Source of the DNA: Echinostoma caproni
Taxonomy: Eukaryota > Platyhelminthes > Trematoda > Plagiorchiida > Echinostomatidae
Assembly: GCA_900618425.1 (NCBI GenBank)
Contig: UZAN01040602.1
Span: forward strand, 50,579-62,626
Direction of reading: 5' to 3'
DNA length: 12,048 nucleotides
The position numbers and the translations under genes are program-made. Positions 1 to 10,700 of the stretch are shown here, in pieces; position 1 is the first letter of the stretch; every line of letters starts with the position of its first letter. The notes under the pieces are model-generated. The model was not told the origin of the DNA, made no database searches, and saw nothing but the letters and a program-made list of their open reading frames with translations.

Positions 1-357
1 CTTTATGGCTCACTGATCAAAGCGTTTGCTCCTCGTTTGGTCTATTACATCCACAAATCATCGGTCACGCGTTCTGCCGCATTCCGCTCCACCCTGTGCA
101 CAGTTCTATTCGTGAACGGATCCTTCCGCCTTTAATTTATGGGGCCAAATCGCTCCAGACCAGTAGGGTTCTTGGAAATAATGCTTTTCGGTGGCCCAAA
201 CCGCGGTTCATCACACACGCTTGCCGGGTATCATTTTTCCGGGATGTGTAGACGAAATATGTTTCGATTCTTGAGCAACGCAAAGCAGTTAATTAATATT
301 GATAATATGAGAGTAATGGAGGATTTGATTTGTGTATATGATGAACTCTTCGTGTAA
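1..357. other. Upstream intron or flanking DNA, no gene recognised
   Basis: No conserved phosphatase exon or other recognisable gene is seen here. The first frame is open from base 1 for about 45 codons and ends at a stop near 136, but the translation matches nothing I recognise and lacks a convincing splice donor. The stretch is probably part of the intron upstream of exon A, since exon A starts in phase 0 and needs preceding exons. Confidence 0.4.
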
Positions 358-369
358 ATGAGGCGTGAC

Positions 370-512
370 CTGAAAAGTTGGGAAGCACTGGATGGCTGTT
401 TCGACCTGGTTGGATCTCATCAACAGTGCGAATCAATCGACCCAACTGGAGATCGAACCCGGGACCTCACAGATAGGACGCAAGCATACTACGCACTCGG
501 CCACCGGGCAGC
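370..512 (-). mobile_element. tRNA-derived SINE-like element
   Basis: Read on the minus strand, this segment begins with a tRNA-like head. The A box TGGCCGAGTGC is at 503-493 and the B box GGTTCGATCTCC is at 459-448, about 55 bases apart from end to end. That is the spacing of an internal RNA polymerase III promoter. Seven bases (TGCCCGG, 510-504) precede the A box, as in a tRNA acceptor arm. A tRNA-unrelated body follows toward lower coordinates, up to about 370. The head no longer folds into a clean cloverleaf and a body continues past it, so it is a SINE rather than a tRNA gene. The exact 3' end, tail and target-site duplications were not identified. Read on the plus strand it gives only a meaningless open frame. 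Confidence 0.6.
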
Positions 513-1658
513 TGATCAGACCGTTTCTCATTTAGAATATACACGATATAGCACAACCCATCTATTGATAATAGTTTTTTCACTAAATGAACAATCATGA
601 AACCATGTGAAACGCTTTGTAAGATTTGGTATGTGTTTTCATCATGCGCAGTGAATGTGTTACTCATCACCACTGAAAATCCCTGTAAGAACTGCACTGA
701 TGTTGATTCCTTTTTCGGAGAGATCAGCGTTACCTAGTCTCCGAACCCACTGGAACTTTTAATCCGATGCTAAGTAACTGAAGCACTGCGTCTTTTCTAT
801 CCCATTACTGAAAACAGAATACAAAAAGATAGAGATATTGTGAGATTCGTGCATGTTTTTGCTCTGGTCGATCTGAAATATCCGGGACTACTCGGGCTGG
901 CTTTGGGCCCCATGGAACACGTTAACACTACACGATAAAGCGTTTATCCGCCAGTGTCGTTGGACGCACGCCACACTAAATCCCTGTTCATTTAGTGCAA
1001 ATTCTTAGCCTCTAATTGCCAACGAGATTACACTGAACTCTCTTCTGCGCTGTGCGTGACAAGTTGAAGCTGTATAACCGTTTATAAACCAATTAATCAA
1101 GTGCACCCATAATTCTCAGAAAGAATGAAGTAAATTCGATTATTGAATATACAACTGGAGCATAATTGATTGAAAAGTCTGGCGGATGCTGGCCCGGTTC
1201 ACATATCTGCAGGTGGCACCACGAATAATTTTCCGCTCACGTTTAACTTTTGAGCCATTTAGCGAAAATAAGAGCGTGTCCTAAATGAAGATTATCACAG
1301 TACAATACAGAAATCCGCACACGACAACTCAGTTGTTAGTTGCGGGCAATATAAACAACCTACATAATCATTTGTCTTGCCCGTTTGTTTCAACTAATTG
1401 GTCACTATCTGTTAGCGCAGATAACTTTGGTGTAATGAAAATAACTATTTTAAATGACGACTACGGTAGACTCTCACCTTTTGGAGCATCCTCTTTTATG
1501 TATGTTTCACGTTCATGAAGACATTTATCATTTAGCCTAATCAAACATGCTGGCAGGGAATTGCTGGTTGCCTGTCCGTACTACACCTAGTTCACACTCG
1601 TTCTCATTCACACGGAACTGTTGTTCTAATTTGACCCTCCCCCCTCGTTCGATGGTAG
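513..1658. other. Intron sequence upstream of exon A, no gene recognised
   Basis: This is more than 1 kb of AT-leaning sequence with only short open frames (for example 1285-1518 on the plus strand) that match nothing known to me. I looked for the missing preceding phosphatase exon (NxYxxILP, YINANYIR) and did not find it. It contains an 8-bp perfect hairpin at 714-745. The last 35 bases form the branch site and pyrimidine tract of exon A. Confidence 0.55.
714..745. repeat. Inverted repeat, 8-bp perfect stem
   Basis: TTCGGAGA (714-721) and its exact reverse complement TCTCCGAA (738-745) flank a 16-base loop. No T-run or gene context suggests a terminator. It is intronic and may be chance or the edge of an old element. 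Confidence 0.35.
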
Positions 1659-1796
1659 GGATACGCCGGTCAGCCGAATGCGTTCATTGCTACTCAAGGC
1701 CCCATGTCCCATACTGTGGGTGATTTTTGGCGCATGGTATGGCATTCCCGTGCCCCAGCGATTGTGATGATAACCAAATTGGTGGAGAAGCGCGAT
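1659..1796 (+). CDS. PTP exon A: FIATQGP / DFWRMVW / VMITKL segment
   Basis: This internal exon has 46 codons in phase 0 at both ends. The translation begins [20 protein letters not shown] and ends TKLVEKRD. It aligns without gaps to the PTPRR segment that follows the YIR residues of the NANYIR motif. The acceptor is the AG at 1657-1658, preceded by a C/T-rich run and a possible branch site TTCTAAT at 1624-1630. The frame has a stop (TAG) that overlaps the acceptor, so the exon cannot extend further 5'. The donor is GAT|GTGAGT at 1796/1797, close to the ideal consensus. The segment forms the core strand and helix region ahead of the E-loop. The preceding exon, which should encode NxYxxILP and YINANYIR, was not found between 1 and 1658. 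Confidence 0.92.
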
Positions 1797-4700
1797 GTGA
1801 GTAGTTTGCATCAGTTCTTTTCCTATTTTCTATTAGTGTTCAAATGCCGATTATTTTCTCATAATATTCATGTTATTTGGTTGCTGTTTTGTTTTTAGAT
1901 TCAGGTTTAGATGTTGACAGTTTCAATAAACCCAACCCCTTGTTTGTTCAGTAGCAATTATCGTCGGAAAAATACTTCGATTTGGATGTAACTAAAAGGT
2001 CTTATGTATGAGGTTTATTTATGATCTCAGTTCAACTAATCATTACCCTGATGGAAGTTTTTCGTAACTTCACGGCTATACAGTGAAATAGAAAATGTTG
2101 CTGTTCAGCTTAGACCCGGTCAACTGTTTGATTATTTCGATAGACACACTCGTCGGTTTACTTGAAGGTCAGTGATTAATCTAAATTCACCGCGAAGGTT
2201 GATATTCGCTAACCTCTCTCGCATGTCGACTGTTTACAACGACTCACTTGCGCTTAGATTTCGCTCAATCCGCTGGATGTGCTCCGCTTTGAACTTCGGC
2301 TAAGGTCAAAGTGCCCGCATTTCAGACATGGAGTGGTGGTAAAATTTTACCTCTCCGTCATCCGTTGTGTGTGCAATCTCATTTGGATTGATGCATTTGA
2401 GGGGGTTGTGTGAGTATGTGTCGTTTTGCACGTCAGTGTTCGATGCACTCCGGATAGTTCACCCGATTTGTTTGTAAAGCGGACCGTTGTTATTCGCGTT
2501 CATCTCTATCAGGATCATTGTTTTATTGAAACTGAGTCTATTTACCTGTTACAAATTCCCATCCCNCATCCCGAAGCTCCTCGATGGAACCGAACAGCAC
2601 AGTACACGCTGCTTCGAACAATGGCATTCTTTGTTTACGGGGAGAATTACTTCTCCATCTTGCATTATGAAAACCGATTGGGCTACCAGTGGGAAATTCT
2701 TGATCCCCCAATTATATGCATCTAACTATTGTGGTGGTGGTTGTGATGAGTTCGGTCCTGTGTTGTGCTCATGGGTCACTTCGTGAATTCGACTTGCAAG
2801 GATTGGATGAAAGCAATCAGTGCGACTATAGTTCATTGGTTTATGAATAGGGGTTTAATCGAATTCTCACACGCATATAACAAAGCAGCGTCATTGATAA
2901 TGGGCTCCAGCCACCAACATTTGTGTCTCGATTGTTTCAAATATCATCGGCGGTACTTTGTTAACTTTGACTGTCACGGTTTATTCCAGTTCTGTGTTCC
3001 AGTATATGAATTGAATCAAATTTTTTTCTGTTCTCTTGCTCTATTCATGTCACCTAATCAGATCAAATGTGAGTTGTACTTACCAAATAGCCCAATGGAT
3101 GAGGCTTTGTCCGCCGTGCAAATTACTCCTGTGTCCAGTGTCAGTCAAACGGGCAGTAGCTTCAGCAGTAGTAGCCCACTGTCATCCGTTTCACACTCGG
3201 TCTCGATAACGGAGTCGAGCGGTGGAGTATCGCATCCGGTAAAACGTTCCGGCTGTCTCAGTGATAGCGGTGTGACCAGTATGGAGGAACGATGGGATAC
3301 GCTGGGTTTGAAACCGGTGGACGAGGAGGATTCGGAACCGAAACCGACCGATTGTTCCAGTCCGGATTCCAGTCATTCAATGGCCTTGACCGGTTCCTCG
3401 AATACGTATGGTGATATTCATGTTCTGGTCGAGTCCGTGCAACGCTGTACCGGTTACTCTGTGCGTCAGCTTCGATTACGTGTAGGTTTACTTGCTTGGA
3501 TTTTATATTCGTTGTTTTCCATCTTGTTTTTAACCTGTTCATTCATCTGGAAAACAAACCGTCTAAATGATAATAAAACGTAAGAGCACAGAATAACAAA
3601 TGATCTCAGTAATCTTTCTCTCGTACATCATATTTAACAGCCCGAATCACACGCAATCTGATTCACACAAACAATAACTATGCAAGTTTATGCACCGGTG
3701 TGGGTCACCGTCTTTCGTCTGTCCGTTTGGTCGAGCAATACAGAAGAGCTAGAAACTAGAGTTAAGTAACAGGATAAATACATAAAACGCAGGTAGACCC
3801 AGTATGTATTGAATGCTGTTCGAATGCATGAATGCCATACTGTGTGCATAGTGAACATTTGAAAACCATTCTATTCAATGAATCAAATTGTACAGTTCAT
3901 ATGCCATGGCTACTAGCATCCGATGATCACGTTCCATATCGCCTTTCTGATCCTAACCACTTCTCAAGGTATTGAAGATTAAATGAGCTCGCTATCTCCC
4001 TGTGTTTAGGGTGCGAAATATGCAACAAACGAGGTGCATGTTTGTCCGTGAATTGGGAGCACAAACGATGCGTAACCGAACTTCTGAGTTGTTGTTGTTG
4101 TTGTTATTGCTTTTGTCGCCATTGTTGTTGTTGTTGTTTCGACGGGGGGAGGTTGATTGTGACCATGATAATGGTGTTGATGCTAACTGAATATGACACA
4201 TGCATACCTCACGGAATCGCGTGTCACATCTGCTTCCCGTGTGCTTCCTGTCGTGTTACTTATTCATCTGAATCGAACCGGAACGCATTTCTGATGAACG
4301 CATATGATCACCTTGTGACAGACCTGCAGTCATGTTCATACAGTGAAATCGTATGTGTGACTGTTGGCGTCCAGTTTGTCCACGCGCAGTATGGGATCAT
4401 CTATGCTTTTGTACCCACATCCTTTATGGTACGATGGTGTATCCTGGTGGCGTATCACTCCCCATTCCATCCCCACTTCCCCTCTCCTCCATGCACATGC
4501 ATGCGCATACGTACACGAACACGTGCGAACTCCCACTTGGGTGTGCATACGTGCTTCTCGACCATGTTTGTTTGGTTCAAGCAATTCATAGGTCCGTCCT
4601 CACGTATGCACGGGCAGGCAAATGAATCAGTTGCCCTGTTTTCCTCCGGTCTGTTCTCACGTGTACAGTCGCATGAACAGATTCAGCCTCGTAGGGAAAA

Positions 4701-7700
4701 AATCGACTTAGATATTACATGTGTCTATCTAATATATAAATTTAACATGTGGACACCGTTGAATGAGAACCATATGATAGATCCTTTTTCATTAACTCCT
4801 GACCACATTTTGGATAGTGATTCAGGAAAACCCATCCATAGAATGATAATGGACGAATAATAGAAAGAATTGAGACCTGGTGGATATCCGAGAGCTGAAA
4901 TTCGTACCAGGGAACAGAAAGAAGTGAAGACGTTTGACACCGATGATCAAGTTGGAACAGCACCTCTAAAATGTCTCAGCTGTAGACTTCTTATTTTCAT
5001 AGCGTTCTCACCGTATACGCACAAATTCGATTCCAATGATTCTTTTTGTACCTTTGTATATGCGGATCTTTCGCCGTGGTTTGAGTTTCCTACTGTTCAT
5101 TGCGATATCAAAACGTGGCTTATGCGATACTCATGTTTATAAGATGACTTAAAGCAATACCTTGGTGAATGCGTCGGTATGAAAGACAATCGCTAGGGCA
5201 AAACTGTAGAAAAATGACTTTAACAAAGATCGTCAGTCAACGGGAATCGTGGATTGTGATGCGGATAACAATAGCATAAATGGCGGACATTGTCTTGCCG
5301 AGGAATTCTGAAGGGTCATTAGACCGTGGTTTGCAATTTCCATATTTTCAGCTTAGTCTTCATCCTCTTATCACATCAGCTGCTTGGCATTTCTGCTCGC
5401 TTTAGAAGCTAAAACCTCCTGTCTCCCCAGATGACAGTAGAACACTTGGGTAAACGCTTTTTACACTGTATCATGTTGCTGCTTGACGGTGTTTGTCCGC
5501 TAGTTTCGCTTTTGTGAACCCTCTGGAGCTCAGCGCCCCGGCCTTGAACAATCTGACGGAAGTTTTCTCCTCTACAGATCGAGTCTAGAGAACGCGTCTA
5601 GCTCTAGTATCAATTTATTCGTTATTGAAAATTAAATGAAAATGCTGTTTCATTCTCCGTGAACGTAAAACAAGTGTATTTTCACTTGTCACTTATTGCT
5701 CCAGCAGGTATCGGATAGGTGGAGAACCTCTGTTTTCTTATGAATTTTTATGCTACCAATGTGAACTATTCCTGTTGGGTTTTCAACACTCATCGGAGTT
5801 TGGTTGTATTTATTGTTCACTACTCAATCTGTGTTGTCAATGTATCAGGTAGTTTGCGGAACTGCCTCCACGCGTAGACCAGACGGCACTGATGATAACA
5901 GACACCAAAGACGTTTGCTCAGATTTCGCGTTGCACATACGAGTTGAATTAGAATCCACGATACCCTAATTTTTCTTTGACCAATGTTTTTACGGTCTGT
6001 TTGAGTCCGGACTGTTCGGACACGGTTTATTCTAATTTGGGTTGTCTCATGTTTTTTTCTGTTAGTTACTATTCTCCTCTTCTTGATTCTCCTACCGAGT
6101 GAATGCAGGCAGCATATTTGTTGACACCTCCGGTCCAGCCCAAGTTGACTGACAGATATAATCTCCCGTGTATCACATTATTCGAAGTGACAGAGTTCAA
6201 TACACTCCAGTTTTCTACCCGGTTTCTCTATAAGAGAAATCATCTTTTCCACCAAAAATGACGTCTGCACCCCAGGGTCCTTTTTTTATTTCCTCCCTGT
6301 CTATGGATATCGTTTCCCCCGCCCGTGTCTAATTAGTACAAATCAGATTATCATCTGTCAGTCACAAAGTTTTGCTTCGGTTTTTCACAATCATGTTTGT
6401 GTGTTTAGTGTTTGTACCGTATAGCTCCGATTGGTTTCACTGCCTTAGACGATCCCTTGCGTATGTCACGGCATGCTCTGTTTCACGCACTCTGAGTGCT
6501 TAGATTGCGTCATCTGATGGTTCGTATTCGTGTTTATGCCTGTCCGTGAATCGATTTTACCATCGTTCTCTTGTAAGAAAATACACAGAGTAAAAGAGAG
6601 TGTGTTTCACGTTTGGGTCATCGCCACTCTCGACCGGCACTTTCCTGCACATCTGTATAGATTTTTTTCCCGCCCCCGTACTCATGCATTCGCCTTGGCT
6701 CATTCAAACATTACGTGCGCACAAGCCGACCAAAATCCGTGCGCCTCAGACTCTGTCGGGTGACATCATCGATCACCTTTGGCCCGGGGTCTCTAGTACA
6801 TACTTGTAATACACCATACACTGTGATTACACCACATCATTTGTTGTGAAACATGTGTTTTGAGCTAACTGGTCAGTCACACGCACGGTGTTCGCATGTG
6901 CCATATGGTTCCGCTAAAGTTGTTTAGCCAGACATACTTTGGCTCCAGTTGTTGCGTTTATTACTTTGTTTTGACCTTTACACTGATGCACGTGCTTCGG
7001 TACATGTTGACTTTTGACCGGCTATTATCTTTATAGTACACCCAATCGGCTAAAGGCTTTCACCCAGCTGTTTCTCCGTCATCCCTTAGCCTATACGATT
7101 TCGTTTATACATCCAGCAAGCAAATGGATGATCTCATCATCAATCATATCTAGTAATGCTCTGCCACGAGGTTTATAGCTTTTTATATTTTAGTTTTTGG
7201 CGAATTGTGCACATTTCCCGCTCTTGGTTGCACACTTGCCTCTCAATCCCGCCACACGTAGAATCGGGTGTTTTCATTGAACAGTTATTATCAGCATATG
7301 TACACAGCCAAACGGACCACCGGGAATCGATACCTGTGTGTGTGTGTGTATTTTTAGTGACCGAATCGCTTTCCGCAATCTCTGTTGTCCAGTTCCTCTC
7401 CCCTCCCGTCTCACTGTTATTCCTTTCTGTTGATAGCACCCCCTACCGTGTACTAGGCGCTTTGTCGGCATGTACTTTTTCACCTAAGGTTGAATGAGAT
7501 AAGAATGTGGTGTGGTAGTTCAGACCCAGCACCTCTTCGTTTCCGCTTGTACAAACACCGTTCTGCTTCCCTGTTGGTCATTTGCTTTCACAACCCACCC
7601 ACGCACGCACTGCCAAACCTGTCACATCTGTGCTCCCAATTTACATCAGCCGTAGTCATTTTGAAGGGCATGGTCACTTCTGTAAATCCGACTGGAATGG

Positions 7701-10700
7701 TTGCAGTCGTCAGAAAGACATTATCTGATTTGCCTGACCCCCCCCCCTGTTATGATCATCTGTTTTCATGTCCCAACGATTCTTGTTTTTTATTATTTAA
7801 ATGTTTATTTCTTCTTGTATATAGGCTAATTTTCGTGTTTTGGGCTAGATTAGCAGCATTTGGGCGGAAATAATCGAACTTTGGCAATTGGTATCCTTTT
7901 TTCATCTAAAATGGAAAATAGTTCTCGAAATATATAGAACGACTATGCGCTTTTGTTTGTGAAGAAGTCTGTCCTGACGATAATTGGCCTCGATCGTACG
8001 TACATGTCAAACCAGTTGAATACACCACGTGTGTGTATGTGTGTCAAAGGTCGTTGACATTTTATGCTGTTCAGTGTTGTGTTGTTTTTTGAACTTGTAG
8101 TTTTGGCGCCTCATAGTGCTTCTTTTCATCCCAATGCTTCCCAGTGTCCCATCAGTCTAATATATTCTACTATTATAATTCATACCACATCGCTGTGAAG
8201 CGAAAACGATCGTAGGCTACTACACCGGGATCCTCATTCTGAACAAAACAAATTGGCAGTGTCCCAGTTTTTTTCAGCCTTGTGTCGCCATCGTTTGCCG
8301 TTACACAAGATATTTGTGAAGGAAAACAACAAAACATAGTTTGTTTTTGGTCATTGTGTTCCCAGAACAAAAAATGAAACAATTCACACCATGTACTCCC
8401 CCTTCCGCTTTCTCATAATTGCCGCTTCGTGCGCAACTAGCTTGTACTCGACAGGTCCGAAGTAGATCTAAGACTCCAGTGATGCTATGGAATACACGTA
8501 AAAAAATTGATTTCCGTTCTCCATTATGTGGTTAGTATCCAAATCGTATAACAATGATGATGAATTGGGACGTCGATACCTTTAACTCACATGACAATTC
8601 ATTCATCTTATGACCATTCCGTACAAGCAGTACGGTTACTCCAGTCCATTGATATCTTCTTCTTACTGCAAGTTGATGAAGCATTTTAATTGCGACTATC
8701 AGCTCGTGACTCGCAATATCTGTTGAGCATTTGAGCCATATTTTATTACGATTGAATCCGCGACGCCGCAATCGACACTGTGAACTGGATATCCCTGTGT
8801 ACATTCCAAATGGGTTCTTAACACCATGATGAGTAAGTGTGCTCATGTTTGGTATCGCGATAGCACCCGTAGTCGTTTTTCCACCCATGTTTACATGCTG
8901 GTTCTGTACGCTGTATAAGAGGTATGTGAACAAAGAATATGTGGTAGGAGGGACGTTTTGAAACAGACAGAGTGAATTCTTTTCATTCGAGAGAAGGGAG
9001 TTGATGGGGTTTTCCGCACCCGTTGTCAAATCTCTTTTGTTAACACTAAGTAAATTCAACCAGTCATCTCAGGTCTACATTTTTCCCGTGTGCTATGAAC
9101 CAGTACTGTTCGTTGCGGAAACCTAAACCCAAATTTGATACAAAAAATAAGGGGAATCGCTTTGAATGATCTTTGAGGCTTTTTCGATTCAGTTTGTGTT
9201 TTTCGCTGCTCAGACATTACTACTGTCTACATTTGGTAGCCGTCATTGATTGAGCACAGTGACCCTTCTCGCTTTTAAATAGTTCCGCGAGTTTCAATCA
9301 AGTGATTCTTGTCTTTATTTGGTTTTCAACCCACTTTAAGAATAGCCATCTAATGCATACAGCACCACAAATCTGATCTAATCATTCATCTACTTCATCT
9401 TTCAGCGTCGGATAAACTTATTCAGTTTGTTGCTTTGACATGAAGAGCGAATCGCATCCGGATCCTTCGTCCGCCTATTCCAATTCACGTCTGTAATTGC
9501 GGTCTCAACCGGCACTTAATGACTTGTTGGTGAAATTGAATTTCCGCAGTTGGGTGTCATGTCTAAACAGTTTTGGAATGGTGTGTGTGTGTGTGTGATT
9601 GCTGCATAAATTAAGCACTCTGTTCCAGTTACCATTTCCTCGGGCAGATCAGATGCCATGACTCCCAATGGATAACGGTTGAATTATCAGAGTAAAACGT
9701 ACGATACAAAATACGGTCTGGTTTGTTTACACTGTAGATAAAATTTCAAGCTTTTTCTATTTGTGTTGGGCATGTATGCATGTGCAAAGCCCTATGCAAT
9801 TGAGACACTACAAACACAAAACAGCGGAGTTTCATCTCAAATTCTAAGATTGAAATAAAGATAGAAATGACGATTTTGTAAACGACGGTGTTGATTGTTG
9901 TTTTGTAGTTCTGGTAGTGTAAATTGATGTTCAGTTGTTCGCCGAGTTTGGCAAATGTATTACAAACGCTTAATCACCAATTGAGGTGACACTCAATGGT
10001 GTAATTTTGATATTCGCACCAAGCGTTTATGTATGTAAGTTCATAATGAATAAATCCGATTGACCGACTACAGCTTTCACTTTACATGAATGACTGAAGC
10101 TACGAAGACCGGTTTTCCCGCACGTTGTCTATTCGTCTACTAAATCAATTCAAGCTCCACGTCAGCGGTCCTCAAGTCTTTGAGCATACTGAAAGCCGGC
10201 AAGCGGTATAAGGTTCCGAGCGCTTGTGCTGAACAATTGGCCTCACCCGTTTCTCGGTCGGTTAACTTGCGCTTGTCCTCTGCAACAATTCCTGATTGCT
10301 GGAGATTTGTTCGGCCAGGGCACCTTTCCTAAAAGTTACCCACAAAGTGCAAACCTGAACCGTGGTACTGCTGAAAGGTTTTGAATTTCAACGATTCTGT
10401 CCAGTTTGCTATTGCACATGCTGTGTACTCCGTGACATTCGTAATCGTATTAAATAAGTCCATATCGCTCGTTGGAGATTCCTGAATTACACCAATACCT
10501 TCGGCTCACTTGATCGCGGACTGTTCCCTCGGCGTATTTCGGATTGCGTTCTAGATAACAATCTATTTTATTTTTTTCTGGTGGAACACAATTTACTTCT
10601 TATCGCGGCGAAAAATGTTTTCTTTATCTACCAGTTCCGGTTTTGACATTGTGCCATTCGGTTTCCTCCAATCGCTTTTTCTCGTTTTACGATACCAATA

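Larger units (their letters stand above)
4042..4860 (+). other. Long unexplained intronic open reading frame, Cys-rich start
   Basis: The frame is open for 272 codons inside the large intron on the same strand as the phosphatase. The first position is a TTG. The first in-frame ATG is at 4165, which would give 231 residues. The N-terminal part is a run of cysteines encoded by the (GTT)n microsatellite. A hydrophobic stretch (around [20 protein letters not shown]) and an Arg/Thr-rich stretch encoded by an alternating purine-pyrimidine tract follow. The C-terminal part is more ordinary (ending [10 protein letters not shown]). No family is recognised. Random sequence of this composition would rarely stay open so long, but low-complexity tracts help. 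It could be a cassette exon, a nested gene, a decayed element or chance. Confidence 0.25.

Noticed and set aside
448..512. A functional tRNA gene
   Set aside because: The A and B boxes are good, but the acceptor and T-arm pairing is imperfect and the repeat body continues beyond the tRNA-like part.
358..600. Plus-strand open frame of 80 codons, with text such as DRTRDLTDRTQAYYALGHRAA
   Set aside because: This is the reverse strand of the SINE tRNA-like head. Such peptides appear in gene models only because the repeat is common.
1..1658. The preceding PTP exon (NxYxxILP ... YINANYIR)
   Set aside because: I searched all plus-strand frames by eye and found no match. The exon is probably upstream of the window.
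2765..3061. Upstream extension of the exon B open frame (99 codons)
   Set aside because: It opens on GTG, has no homology to PTPs, and is separated from the conserved KCELYLP by a strong pyrimidine tract and CAG acceptor. The frame is open by chance.
3191..3542. Two minus-strand open frames opposite exon B
   Set aside because: They are shadows of the coding exon, whose skewed codon use removes stops on the other strand.
3482..3583. Downstream extension of the exon B frame, with a hydrophobic [17 protein letters not shown] tail that looks like a membrane segment
   Set aside because: It lies after the donor that keeps phase and family spacing into exon C. T-rich intron DNA naturally reads as hydrophobic residues. 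It would matter only if the intron were retained.
4870..5142. Plus-strand open frame of 90 codons and a faint B-box-like sequence near 4908
   Set aside because: There is no matching A box, no known domain and no splice context. It could be an unrecognised repeat but cannot be supported.
7156..7873. Plus-strand open frames of 113 and 127 codons
   Set aside because: They run through a TG microsatellite and a poly-C run, show no domain and have no codon signature. They are read as intron noise.
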